Shown here: positions 7,186 through 14,461 of the stretch, piece after piece | Numbering within the stretch: position 1 is the first letter of the stretch | Layout of the letters: each line of letters starts with the position of its first letter | Assembly: GCA_964354255.1 (NCBI GenBank) | Contig: CAYGYX010000013.1 | Span: 1-37,557, forward strand | DNA length: 37,557 nt | Direction: 5' to 3' | DNA from: VGBK01 sp964354255 | GTDB taxonomy: Bacteria; Actinomycetota; Acidimicrobiia; Spongiisociales; UBA11373 | Made by a program: the position numbers and the translations under genes | Notes under the pieces: generated by a model | Databases searched by the model: none | The model's input: the letters and a program-made list of their open reading frames with translations, nothing else | What the model was told of the DNA's origin: nothing

Positions 7186-8404
7186 CGAACAGCCTCCTGG
7201 CCTCGCCGAGGGCGGCGACGAGAACGTCGACTTCGTCCCGGGTGTTGTACACGTAGAACGAGGCCCGGGCGGTGGCCGGCACGCCGAGGATGCGGTGCAG
7301 CGGACGGGCGCAGTGATGCCCGGCGCGGATGGCCACCCCCTGCTGGTCCAAGATGGTCGCCAGGTCGTGGGGGTGGATGTCCGCCAGGGTGAAGGAGATC
7401 ACCCCTCCCCGAATGCCGACATCGGCCGGCCCGTACACCGTGAGGCCGGGCACCCCGGCGAGACGCTCCAGCGCGTGAGCCGCCAGGTCGGCCTCGTGGC
7501 GGCGCACCGCCTCCATACCCACTGCGGAGAGGTAGTCGACGGCGGCCCCGAAGCCGATGGCCTCGGCGATGGGGGGAGTACCCGCCTCGAACTTCTGGGG
7601 GACTTCCGCCCAGGTCGATTGGTGGAGGTCGACGTCGCGGATCATCTCCCCGCCCCCCTCGGCGGGTTCCATGGATTCGAGGCGGTCGAAGCGGCCCCAG
7701 AGCACCCCGATGCCGGTGGGGCCCAGCATCTTGTGGGCGCTGAAGACCAGGAAGTCGGCTCCCAGGGCCTGCACGTCGACGGGCAGGTGCGGGGCCATCT
7801 GGGCGGCGTCGACCACGGTGATCGCCCCCACCCGCCGGGCGGCGGCCGCCACCTCGGCCACCGGCGGAATGGTGCCCAGGACGTTCGACATTCCGGTGAT
7901 CCCGACCACCTTGACCCGCTCGTCGAGCATTCCGCCCAGCGCTCCGGTATCGACCCGGTAGCCGCCGTCCATGGGGAGGTAGACGAGCTCCGCCCCGGTA
8001 TGACGGGCCACCAACTGCCAGGGGACCACGTTGGAGTGGTGCTCCATGGTTGTCAGCAGGATGCGGTCCCCGGGGCGCAGCCGGTGGAGGCCCCAGCCGT
8101 AGGCAACGGTGTTGATGGCCGAGGTGGTGCCCCGGGTGAAGACCACCTCGCGCGGGGAGGCGGCGTTGATGAAGGCGGCCACCCTGGCCCGGGCGCCCTC
8201 GTAGAGCGCGGTCGCCTCCTCGGCGAGGGCGTAGGCCCCTCGGTGCACGTTGGCGTTGTGTTGCCGGTAGAAGGCGTCCATGGCGTCCAGCACCTGGGCC
8301 GGCTTCTGGGTAGTGGCCGCCGAGTCCAGGTAGACGAGCGGGCGGCCGTTCATCTCCCTGCTCAGGATGGGGAAGTCCCCCCGCAGGCGGGAGAGGTCGC
8401 TCAC
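7175..8404 (-). CDS. sufS: cysteine desulfurase SufS
   Basis: This PLP enzyme releases sulfur from L-cysteine as an enzyme-bound persulfide for Fe-S cluster assembly. The 409-aa product is a class V aminotransferase fold of group II. The PLP lysine is K225 in SAHKMLGPTG and the persulfide cysteine is C365 in AGHHCARPL. Other cofactor contacts are visible in TTMEHHSN and VVDAAQMAPH. The GTG start overlaps the upstream sufC stop (GTGA), and its own end overlaps sufU by 11 nt, so the three genes are translationally coupled. Confidence 0.95.
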   Translation of the reverse strand: MSDLSRLRGDFPILSREMNGRPLVYLDSAATTQKPAQVLDAMDAFYRQHNANVHRGAYALAEEATALYEGARARVAAFINAASPREVVFTRGTTSAINTVAYGWGLHRLRPGDRILLTTMEHHSNVVPWQLVARHTGAELVYLPMDGGYRVDTGALGGMLDERVKVVGITGMSNVLGTIPPVAEVAAAARRVGAITVVDAAQMAPHLPVDVQALGADFLVFSAHKMLGPTGIGVLWGRFDRLESMEPAEGGGEMIRDVDLHQSTWAEVPQKFEAGTPPIAEAIGFGAAVDYLSAVGMEAVRRHEADLAAHALERLAGVPGLTVYGPADVGIRGGVISFTLADIHPHDLATILDQQGVAIRAGHHCARPLHRILGVPATARASFYVYNTRDEVDVLVAALGEARRLFGVP

Positions 8405-9153
8405 CCGGACCGTCCCGGGCGGAAGGCTTCGTAGCCGTCATTCTCGATGCGCCGGGCCAGGTCGGGCCCGCCGCTCGACACCACCCGCCCGTCGACGAAC
8501 ACGTGGACCACGTCGGGGGTCAGGTAGTCGAGGAGGCGCTGGTAGTGCGTGATCACCAGGAACCCGCGTTCCGGGCCGGCCACCCGCTGCACCCCTTCGG
8601 CGACCGCGCGCAGGGCGTCGATGTCGAGGCCGGAGTCGGTCTCGTCCATGATGGCCAGGTCGGGGCGGAGCACCACCAACTGCAGCACCTCGTTGCGCTT
8701 GCGCTCGCCGCCGGAGAAGCCCTGGTTCAGGTAGCGGTCGGCGAAGGACGCATCCATGCCCAGCTCCCGCATGGCGTCGGCCACCAGGAGGCGCAACTCG
8801 AGCACGGTGTAGTCGACCCCGGTTCGGTTGGAAAGGGCGGCGCGCAGGAAGTTCGCCACCGACACGCCCGCTATCTCCTCCGGATACTGGAAGGCGAGGA
8901 ACATCCCGGCTCGGCCCCGCTGGTCAGGCCTCCAGCCGGTGATGTCCTCTCCCTTGTAGAGGATGCGGCCGCTCACCTCGTAGGCGGGATGGCCCAAGAG
9001 GACGTTGGCCAGCGTCGACTTGCCCGACCCGTTCGGACCCATGAGGGCGTGGATCTCACCCCGCTGGACGGTGAGGGAGACCCCGTGGAGGATCTCGGTG
9101 CCGTCTACGGAGGCGTGAAGGTCCTCGATGACGAGCAGCGGGTGGTCGGCCAT
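8401..9153 (-). CDS. sufC: Fe-S assembly ATPase SufC, copy 2 (actinobacterial type)
   Basis: This is a second SufC ATPase, 250 aa. It has Walker A GPNGSGKST, the Q-loop AFQYPEEIAGVSV, the signature FSGGERKRNEVLQL and the Walker B stretch IMDETDSGLDIDAL, which matches the form common in actinobacterial SufC. It leads the sufC-sufS-sufU operon on the minus strand. ATG 9153 was chosen over upstream in-frame codons because similarity begins there and TATCCT lies 9 nt before it, with no Shine-Dalgarno. Having sufC here without sufB or sufD, and another sufC with sufD on the opposite strand, is unusual. Confidence 0.9.
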   Translation of the reverse strand: MADHPLLVIEDLHASVDGTEILHGVSLTVQRGEIHALMGPNGSGKSTLANVLLGHPAYEVSGRILYKGEDITGWRPDQRGRAGMFLAFQYPEEIAGVSVANFLRAALSNRTGVDYTVLELRLLVADAMRELGMDASFADRYLNQGFSGGERKRNEVLQLVVLRPDLAIMDETDSGLDIDALRAVAEGVQRVAGPERGFLVITHYQRLLDYLTPDVVHVFVDGRVVSSGGPDLARRIENDGYEAFRPGRSG

Positions 9154-9162
9154 GGTCGGCAC

Positions 9163-9168
9163 AGGATA
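9163..9168 (-). promoter_or_regulatory. candidate -10 element (TATCCT) for sufC-sufS-sufU
   Basis: On the minus strand TATCCT lies 9 nt before the ATG of sufC copy 2. There is no ribosome binding site in between, so the transcript is likely leaderless or nearly so. Confidence 0.4.
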
Positions 9169-9232
9169 TCGAGGCCGTGTCGCCAATCATGCCGCGGGTT
9201 GATCTGCCCGGGAGCCGATCGGCCCGGAGGGA

Positions 9233-10225
9233 CTAGCCGGCCAGGGTCATCCGCTGGCTGCTGGTCATCGCGATGTAGACGGCGACGTCCCCGGCCTCCG
9301 GGATGCCGGTCATGGTCATGGTCATGGCGACCGGCGATTCCAGCTCGGTCTGCACCACGATGCCTGCCGCCGGGTCGAACCAGGTGGTCATCGACGTCGT
9401 GCTTTCCCTCATCTCGAAGTCGATGCCGATCCCCAAGGCCTCGAACTGGGCGAAGGCGGCGTCGACCTCGGCGGAATCGGCCTCTGCCAGCAAGCCCGGG
9501 TTCTCGCGAAGGGCGGCGATCATGCTCGCCAGATCGGCGGCGATGGTGCCGGTCGTGATTTGGCTGTCGATGCGGTAGGTGGCCCGGCCGAGCAACTCCT
9601 CTTCGCCCACTACGAGGTGCCGGCTGGTCTGGGTGATCTCGAGGCCGAGGACGGTGGCGGCCGCGGTCGTCTCCCACTCCTCGCCCACCGTGAGCCCCTC
9701 CTCGGGGAACTCGGGCCCCAGCTGCTGGGGCTGCAGCATGGTGCTGCCTCCCATCCCGGAGAGGTCGGTGAGGAACTGGGCGGGGAGGGGGATCCCGCCG
9801 ATCGAGGCGGAGAGCAGCTTGCCCTGGGGGTCGACGACGACCACCACCTCGTTCTCCATGTTGGCGGCGAGCTCATCGAAGGGGATGAACTGCTCCTGCC
9901 CAAGGATGGTCATCCGGGCGCCGCCGTCGAGCAGCTCCTGGGTCATGGTGATCTGGATGGAGGCCGGGTCGGGCCCTTCGGCGAAGGTCAGATCCAGCCG
10001 CTCGGTGACGTCCATGGCCATCGTCCCGTTCATGGCGCCGACGTAGGCGGCGTTGCCCGAGGACTCCATGGTCATGTTCATGGCGAGCTCGACCTCGTAG
10101 GAGAGGGTGTCGGCGGGCTGGTAGGCGTAGCGGAACACGACGCCGCCCCCTTCGGCGGGAGCACCCGCGCCGCAGGCGGCGACGAAGACGAGCAGGGTAA
10201 GGAAGGCGATGCGGCGGACTCTCAT
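9233..10225 (-). CDS. secreted lipoprotein of unknown function (possibly DUF6263-like)
   Basis: The 330-aa product has a lipoprotein signal peptide: MRVRR, a hydrophobic stretch, and the lipobox FVAAC with the lipidated cysteine at residue 18. The mature part is rich in beta strands with alternating Thr, Met and Val (for example VELAMNMTMESS and VAMTMTMTG), repeats the idea of an outer beta structure, and has no recognised catalytic motif. The overall pattern resembles DUF6263-type lipoproteins, but this is a weak impression. AGGGA lies 5 nt before the ATG. It stands last of the minus-strand genes that follow dsbB, 62 nt after the LLM gene, and may have its own promoter. Confidence 0.72.
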   Translation of the reverse strand: MRVRRIAFLTLLVFVAACGAGAPAEGGGVVFRYAYQPADTLSYEVELAMNMTMESSGNAAYVGAMNGTMAMDVTERLDLTFAEGPDPASIQITMTQELLDGGARMTILGQEQFIPFDELAANMENEVVVVVDPQGKLLSASIGGIPLPAQFLTDLSGMGGSTMLQPQQLGPEFPEEGLTVGEEWETTAAATVLGLEITQTSRHLVVGEEELLGRATYRIDSQITTGTIAADLASMIAALRENPGLLAEADSAEVDAAFAQFEALGIGIDFEMRESTTSMTTWFDPAAGIVVQTELESPVAMTMTMTGIPEAGDVAVYIAMTSSQRMTLAG

Positions 10226-10287
10226 GATCGTCCCTATCTGGATGGCGGGCAGCAGCTCGGGAGAGGACTCCCGGCCTCATCCATCGG

Positions 10288-11223
10288 TCAGGTCCGCAGC
10301 GCGCTGAAGGTCTCCTCCAGCAGGCCGGGCTCGAAGGGCCCCAGGTGCTGCAGGTAGAAGCGGGAGATCCCCATGGCGGCCAATCGGGCCATGACTTCCC
10401 CGGCCTCGGCGGCGGGGCCCACCGGCAGGCCGCGCTCCCGGAAGCGGGTCTCGATGGTGGCGGGGTCGCGCCCGAAGGGGTCGGCGGCGGCCACCGCGGC
10501 CAGGTTGCGGCGGAAAGCCGCTTCGTTGTGGCCGGTGACCGCGGGGGCCATCAACGAGATCACCAGGTCCTCGGGGCGCCGGCCGGCCTCGGCGGCCGCC
10601 TGCCGGGCGGCGGCGATGCGCGGGGTCAGATCGGCGGCCGACAGGAACGTGAGGTTGTACTCGTCGGCGTAGCGGCCGGCCAGGCGGGGGGTGCGCCTGG
10701 CCCCGGTGCCGCCCACCACGATGGGGAGCGGCCCGCTGGGCAGGGGGCGCACCGGCTGGCTGCCGAGGCGGTAGTGAGTTCCCTCGAAGCCGCCGGGGAG
10801 CTTGCCAAAGGCGGCCCGGAGGTACTGCAGCGCTTCCTCCAGACGGGCGAACCGCTCGTCCCAGGGCGGGAAGGGAAGCCCGAAGGCGGCGTGCTCCTCA
10901 TCCATCCAGCCGGTGCCGAGGCCAAGGACGAAACGGCCGCCCGACATCTCGTCGATGGTGGCGGCCGCCTTGGCGATGAGGGCGGGGTGGCGGAAGGTGA
11001 TGGGGCTCACCAGCACCATGAGGCGGATGCGCTCCGTCTCCCGGGCCAGCCCGGCCAGGGTGGCGAAGGCCTCGGTGGCGTGGGGCTCCGCCACGCGCGG
11101 GAAGGCGAGGTGGTCGGAGCGGCCGAAGGTCGCCAGGCCCAGCGACTCCGCCAGGCGGGCGGCCTGCCGCAGCTCGCCGTAGGTCATGCCCATCTGGGGT
11201 TCAGTCATCAAGCCGAGTTCCAT
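10288..11223 (-). CDS. LLM-class (F420-dependent) oxidoreductase
   Basis: This is a luciferase-like flavin- or F420-dependent oxidoreductase, 311 aa, with a TIM-barrel fold. Family marks include the N-terminal MELGLMTEPQ strand, the SDHLAFPR loop, the VSPITFRHPALIAKAAATID segment, GRFVLGLGTGWMDEEH and PLPIVVGGTGARRTPRLAG. The family usually uses coenzyme F420 in actinobacteria; the substrate cannot be read from sequence. ATG 11223 was chosen because GGAGG lies 5 nt upstream. The stop of the preceding hydrolase is only 8 nt away, so the two are co-transcribed. Confidence 0.88.
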   Translation of the reverse strand: MELGLMTEPQMGMTYGELRQAARLAESLGLATFGRSDHLAFPRVAEPHATEAFATLAGLARETERIRLMVLVSPITFRHPALIAKAAATIDEMSGGRFVLGLGTGWMDEEHAAFGLPFPPWDERFARLEEALQYLRAAFGKLPGGFEGTHYRLGSQPVRPLPSGPLPIVVGGTGARRTPRLAGRYADEYNLTFLSAADLTPRIAAARQAAAEAGRRPEDLVISLMAPAVTGHNEAAFRRNLAAVAAADPFGRDPATIETRFRERGLPVGPAAEAGEVMARLAAMGISRFYLQHLGPFEPGLLEETFSALRT

Positions 11224-11231
11224 GGAGCCTC

Positions 11232-11840
11232 CTACCAGCCGCGTCGTTCCCACTCGCCCAGATGGGGCCGCTCGGCACCGATGGTGGTGCCGGGCCCGTG
11301 CCCGGGCAGCACCCGGATATCGTCGGGCAGCGTGAAGAGGCGCTGCCGCAGCGAGGCCATGACCGCCGCGAAGGCGGCGCGATCGCCGGTGGCGCCCGGG
11401 CCGCCGGGGAAGAGGGTGTCGCCGGAGAACAGGCAGCCTCCTCCCAGGAAGCACACCGAGCCGGGGGTGTGCCCCGGGGTGTGGATCACCCGCAGGGCCG
11501 CCCGGCCGAAACGGATCTCGTCACCGTCCGCCAGCGGGCGGGCCCCCTCCACCCCGGCCGAGGGCGCCTCGGCGGGGTGCAGGTAGAGCGGCACGCCGAG
11601 GGCCCGCTGCAGGGCGGGGGCCGCGCCGACGTGGTCCGGGTGGCCGTGGGTGATGAGGACGACCCTCACCGACAGGCCGGCAGCCGCTTCCAGGATCCGC
11701 TCGGGCTCGTCGGCCGGGTCGATGATCACCGCCCGCCCGGTACGGGGGCAGGCCACCACATAGGCGTTGTTCTCCAGCGGTCCGACCACGGCCACCCTCA
11801 CCACCAGGGTGCCGCCTTCCATCAGCCAGCCCTCGGCCAC
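11232..11840 (-). CDS. metallo-beta-lactamase-fold hydrolase (glyoxalase II-like)
   Basis: This is a binuclear metal hydrolase of about 202 aa. The metal ligands are clear: HGHPDH at 65-70, H124 in HTPGHTPGS, D141 in LFSGDTLF and H181 in VLPGHGPGT. Small MBL proteins of this type often act on thioesters such as S-lactoylglutathione or mycothiol conjugates, or on persulfides; the substrate here is unknown. GTG 11840 has AGGAGG close upstream; ATG 11822 is an alternative start. It lies 47 nt after the thioredoxin-fold gene and directly before the LLM gene. A thiol-related role would fit the disulfide genes upstream, by inference. Confidence 0.85.
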   Translation of the reverse strand: MAEGWLMEGGTLVVRVAVVGPLENNAYVVACPRTGRAVIIDPADEPERILEAAAGLSVRVVLITHGHPDHVGAAPALQRALGVPLYLHPAEAPSAGVEGARPLADGDEIRFGRAALRVIHTPGHTPGSVCFLGGGCLFSGDTLFPGGPGATGDRAAFAAVMASLRQRLFTLPDDIRVLPGHGPGTTIGAERPHLGEWERRGW

Positions 11841-11887
11841 GGTCCTCCTCGGGGCCCGTGGGAGGGTAGCGCCGGGAGCGACCCGGT

Positions 11888-12748
11888 TCAGGGAGTGGTG
11901 GTGGTGGTGGAGAGACCCACCAGGTACTCGACGGCCGAGTCGAGTTGCTCGGCGGTGAGCCCGCCGGTGACCCGCGCCGCCACCGTGCCCTCCGGTGCGA
12001 CAAGGAGGTTGTAGGGAACGGAGGCGATGCCGAGGGCGGCCGCCAGCGAGCCTTCCTCGTCGTCGGCGACGACCGGGGCGCTCCAGGACGCCTGGGCGAG
12101 CCAGGTGCTGGGAGGGAAGTTGTCCCTGGTCGGGTCGGTGAACACGTTCAGCAAGAACACCTCGATGTCGGCGGGAAGGTCGGCGGTGGCATACCACTCC
12201 TGCAGTACCGGCAGCTCCTGATTGCAGTAGGGGCACCAGTGCGCCAGGGCCACGATCAGCTTGCCCTTGCCGTTGGCGGTGATCGCCTGTGCGTTCCCGG
12301 CGAAGTCGACCCCGTCGATTTCCGGGATGGGCAGGCCAAGCGCGGTGTCCGCCGCCCCGCTCTGCAGTACCGGCAGGGCAGCGCCGGAAACGGCCACGAC
12401 GCCGTAGGCCGGACCGGGAAGGGTCTCGGTCGTGGTGTCGGCCCCCCCCGAGGTGGTGGAGGTGGTGCCCGCCGTGCCGTCCGAGGGGAGGGTGGTGGTC
12501 GCCGCGGTCGAGGCGGTCGTCGGCGCCGCCTCCTGAGTGCCTTTCGCGATGAGAAGGCCGATCGCCAGGCCGATGCCGAGGCCGGCCACCAGAGCCAGAA
12601 CGATGATGGGGAGGGCCGAGGAGGAGGCCCTCCGCCGCGAGGGGCCGGGGGGGCTGCCGGCGGCGCCGGCCCGATCGACCGCCAGTCGGCCCACCGGCAT
12701 CCCGCCGATGTCGTCGCGGTCGTTGTCGCCCCTGGGGGAATCATCCAT
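11888..12748 (-). CDS. membrane-anchored thioredoxin-fold protein (TlpA/DsbA-like) 1
   Basis: The 286-aa product has a cytosolic N-terminus of about 45 residues, one membrane helix (about 46-68), a long Thr-, Ser- and Ala-rich linker (about 71-112) and an extracytoplasmic thioredoxin-like domain with the active site HWCPYCNQELP (C172, C175). The domain resembles TlpA/ResA-type proteins. The C-terminus ends in a run of threonines. It is preceded by a paralogue with the same layout: that gene's TGA is one base before this ATG, so they are translationally coupled. With the DsbB-like gene upstream it probably forms part of an envelope disulfide-bond pathway. Confidence 0.87.
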   Translation of the reverse strand: MDDSPRGDNDRDDIGGMPVGRLAVDRAGAAGSPPGPSRRRASSSALPIIVLALVAGLGIGLAIGLLIAKGTQEAAPTTASTAATTTLPSDGTAGTTSTTSGGADTTTETLPGPAYGVVAVSGAALPVLQSGAADTALGLPIPEIDGVDFAGNAQAITANGKGKLIVALAHWCPYCNQELPVLQEWYATADLPADIEVFLLNVFTDPTRDNFPPSTWLAQASWSAPVVADDEEGSLAAALGIASVPYNLLVAPEGTVAARVTGGLTAEQLDSAVEYLVGLSTTTTTP

Positions 12749-12749
12749 G

Positions 12750-13469
12750 TCAGGCCTCCGCCAGTCCGGCTGCCAGGGCGTTCAGGGTTTCGGCAGGCAG
12801 GCCGCCGGTCAGGCGGCCGACCACGTTGCCGTCGACGTTCACGAACACGAAGTAGGGGTAGGCGGGGAGGCCGAAGGCGTTGGCGACGCTGCCTGCCTCG
12901 TCGTCCATGATGACCGGCAGCGTCCATCCCTCTCCTTCGAACCACTCCGAAGGCGGGTAGTTGGCCTGATTCCGATCGACGCCGGTGCTCACCGTGTAGA
13001 GGTCGACGTTGTCGGGGATGCTGGCCCCGGGCAGCCAGTCGACGATGATCGGCACCTCGTCCTGGCAGACCGAGCACCAGTGGGCCACAAAGAGGATCAT
13101 CTTCGCCCGGCCGTCGCGGGTGATGCCGACCGGCGTGCCGTCGAAATCCGCCCCGGCCACCTCGGGGATAGGCTGGCCGACGGCCGGGTCGTCGGTGGCC
13201 GAGACGAAGCGGATCAATGCATCGCCCGTGACGGTAGGCGTTCCCACCTCGAGAGGGCCGTCATCGCTGCCGCCGGTTCCCATCGTGGTGACGATCACGG
13301 CCACCAGTCCGGCGGCGAGCGCGACGCCCACGATGAGGGCGATGGGCAGGCGGCGCGTCTGGGCAGGCGGGGTGGCCGTCCGGGCTTTGCCCGCCGGCTG
13401 TGCCGTCCGGCCCTTGGCCGATGACTGCGCCGTCCGGGAGGGGCGGCGCCCGGTGCTGGTGGGGTTCAA
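12750..13469 (-). CDS. membrane-anchored thioredoxin-fold protein (TlpA/DsbA-like) 2
   Basis: The 239-aa product has a basic, Pro/Ala/Thr-rich N-terminus, one membrane helix (about 41-62) and an extracytoplasmic thioredoxin-like domain with the active site HWCSVCQDEVP (C132, C135). It shares with its neighbour the GQPIPEVAGADF-type entry to the domain and the C-terminal GRLTGGLPAE element, so the pair arose by duplication. Their active-site dipeptides differ (SV here, PY there), which should give different redox potentials. TTG 13469 was chosen because GAGGAGAT lies about 5 nt upstream; the frame is open further but without similarity. It follows the dsbB-like gene by 44 nt. Confidence 0.85.
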   Translation of the reverse strand: MNPTSTGRRPSRTAQSSAKGRTAQPAGKARTATPPAQTRRLPIALIVGVALAAGLVAVIVTTMGTGGSDDGPLEVGTPTVTGDALIRFVSATDDPAVGQPIPEVAGADFDGTPVGITRDGRAKMILFVAHWCSVCQDEVPIIVDWLPGASIPDNVDLYTVSTGVDRNQANYPPSEWFEGEGWTLPVIMDDEAGSVANAFGLPAYPYFVFVNVDGNVVGRLTGGLPAETLNALAAGLAEA

Positions 13470-13513
13470 AGGATCTCCTCTTTGGCCGGGGTAGCTTAGG
13501 AGAGGGGGAGGGG

Positions 13514-14074
13514 CTACCCGGATGCCTCTCCCAGGCGGTGGTAGGCGCGGTCGTGGAGCACACCGGCGGTGATGGCGGCGAACCCCACCAGCGACATCAG
13601 CGGAAGGGTGAGCCAGCCGAAGGCCTCCACGTCGATGACGCTGCAGGAGACGGTGGTAGAGCAGGCCACCTCGATGGCGGGGAACAACTGCACGAAGTAG
13701 TTGTAGACGGCGAGGGAGGCGCCGGCGATGGTGAGGGGAAGGGCGTAGCGGGCCACCAATCGGTCGTGGGTGACGGCTCCCACCAGGAGGATCACCACCA
13801 GCGGGTACAGGGCGATCCGCTGGTACCAGCAGAGCGAACAGGGCTCGAACCCGGCGCCCTCGGAGTAGTACAGGCTGCCGGCGGTGGCGGCTACCACGAC
13901 CAGCCAGGCCAACCAGATCGACTGGTCGCCGAGGAAGGCCACCAGCCGGTCCTGCCACGCAGCGGCGGTGCTCGAGACCCGTGAGGCCATCCACAGCCAG
14001 GCCGCTCCCAGGACGAGGGCGGCGACCACCAGCGTGGCGATCCCGGCGATGGTGGTGACGGTGTCGACCGACAC
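13514..14074 (-). CDS. DsbB/BdbC-family disulfide bond formation membrane protein
   Basis: This membrane oxidase re-oxidises thioredoxin-fold partners and hands electrons to the quinone pool. The 186-aa product has four or five hydrophobic helices. Two extracytoplasmic cysteine pairs are present: C79 and C82 in EPCSLCWYQR, the characteristic CxxC, and C138 and C144 in VACSTTVSCSVID. GTG 14074 was chosen because AGGAGG lies 11 nt upstream and similarity to the first helix begins there. It heads a minus-strand operon with two thioredoxin-fold genes, and a TAGCGT -10 element lies before it. Confidence 0.9.
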   Translation of the reverse strand: MSVDTVTTIAGIATLVVAALVLGAAWLWMASRVSSTAAAWQDRLVAFLGDQSIWLAWLVVVAATAGSLYYSEGAGFEPCSLCWYQRIALYPLVVILLVGAVTHDRLVARYALPLTIAGASLAVYNYFVQLFPAIEVACSTTVSCSVIDVEAFGWLTLPLMSLVGFAAITAGVLHDRAYHRLGEASG

Positions 14075-14103
14075 GGCTGGCTGGTCCTCCTGCTGCCGGG
14101 GGC

Positions 14104-14109
14104 ACGCTA
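14104..14109 (-). promoter_or_regulatory. candidate -10 element (TAGCGT) for the dsbB-like operon
   Basis: On the minus strand TAGCGT would start the transcript near 14097, followed by AGGAGG and the GTG at 14074. It lies in the 114-nt divergent space shared with the zinc-ribbon gene. Confidence 0.4.
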
Positions 14110-14161
14110 ATCGGCACGGGCGGCTAGAGGCGCGGCCCGGGGCGCCGCCCCTGGGGGCGGG

Positions 14162-14167
14162 TACCAT
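14162..14167 (+). promoter_or_regulatory. -10 element (TACCAT) for the zinc-ribbon/mutase operon
   Basis: TACCAT is followed after exactly 7 nt by the ATG at 14175. That ATG opens a five-codon ORF rather than the zinc-ribbon gene, so the mRNA would begin with a leaderless mini-ORF. Confidence 0.45.
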
Positions 14168-14174
14168 GCCTCCC

Positions 14175-14192
14175 ATGGAGCTGGCGGAGTGA
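14175..14192 (+). CDS. leaderless upstream mini-ORF, 5 aa (MELAE)
   Basis: ATG 14175, 7 nt past the TACCAT element, encodes MELAE and ends in TGA at 14190-14192. The stop overlaps the GTG start of the zinc-ribbon gene (GTGA). A GGAG within the mini-ORF sits 8 nt before that GTG. Ribosomes loading on the leaderless ATG could re-initiate on the GTG. The small size allows chance, but 17679-17681 repeats the arrangement. Confidence 0.35.
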   Translation: MELAE

Positions 14193-14461
14193 TCGTCCGT
14201 TGTGGGCGCTGCCGGACCGCCTTCGATGTTCCCGGTCCGGGCCGGTACGAATGCCCTGCCTGCGGCACGGCCAACGAACTGCGTTCCCGGGGCCCCGAGC
14301 CCGGCCTGCTGACCCCACCCCCGCCGCCCCCCGCTCCCCCTCCCACGCCGCGGGTGGCGTGCCCGCACTGTGGGTTCCGCTTCATCGTCGGCCGGGCGGG
14401 CTCCCTCCCCTGCCCGAACTGCCGCGGCGAGGTGCCCGTGCCCGAAGAGGGGCCGGCGTGA
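14189..14461 (+). CDS. small double zinc-ribbon protein
   Basis: The 90-aa product has two four-cysteine zinc ribbons joined by a proline-rich linker. The first uses C5, C8, C22 and C25; the second C58, C61, C75 and C78, in the style of MJ0042-type zinc fingers (CPHCGFRF). The linker contains a run of six prolines. No enzymatic domain is present. Its TGA overlaps the GTG start of the acyl-CoA mutase gene, so they are translated together. It could be an assembly or regulatory partner of the mutase, but nothing in the sequence proves that. Confidence 0.75.
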   Translation: MIVRCGRCRTAFDVPGPGRYECPACGTANELRSRGPEPGLLTPPPPPPAPPPTPRVACPHCGFRFIVGRAGSLPCPNCRGEVPVPEEGPA

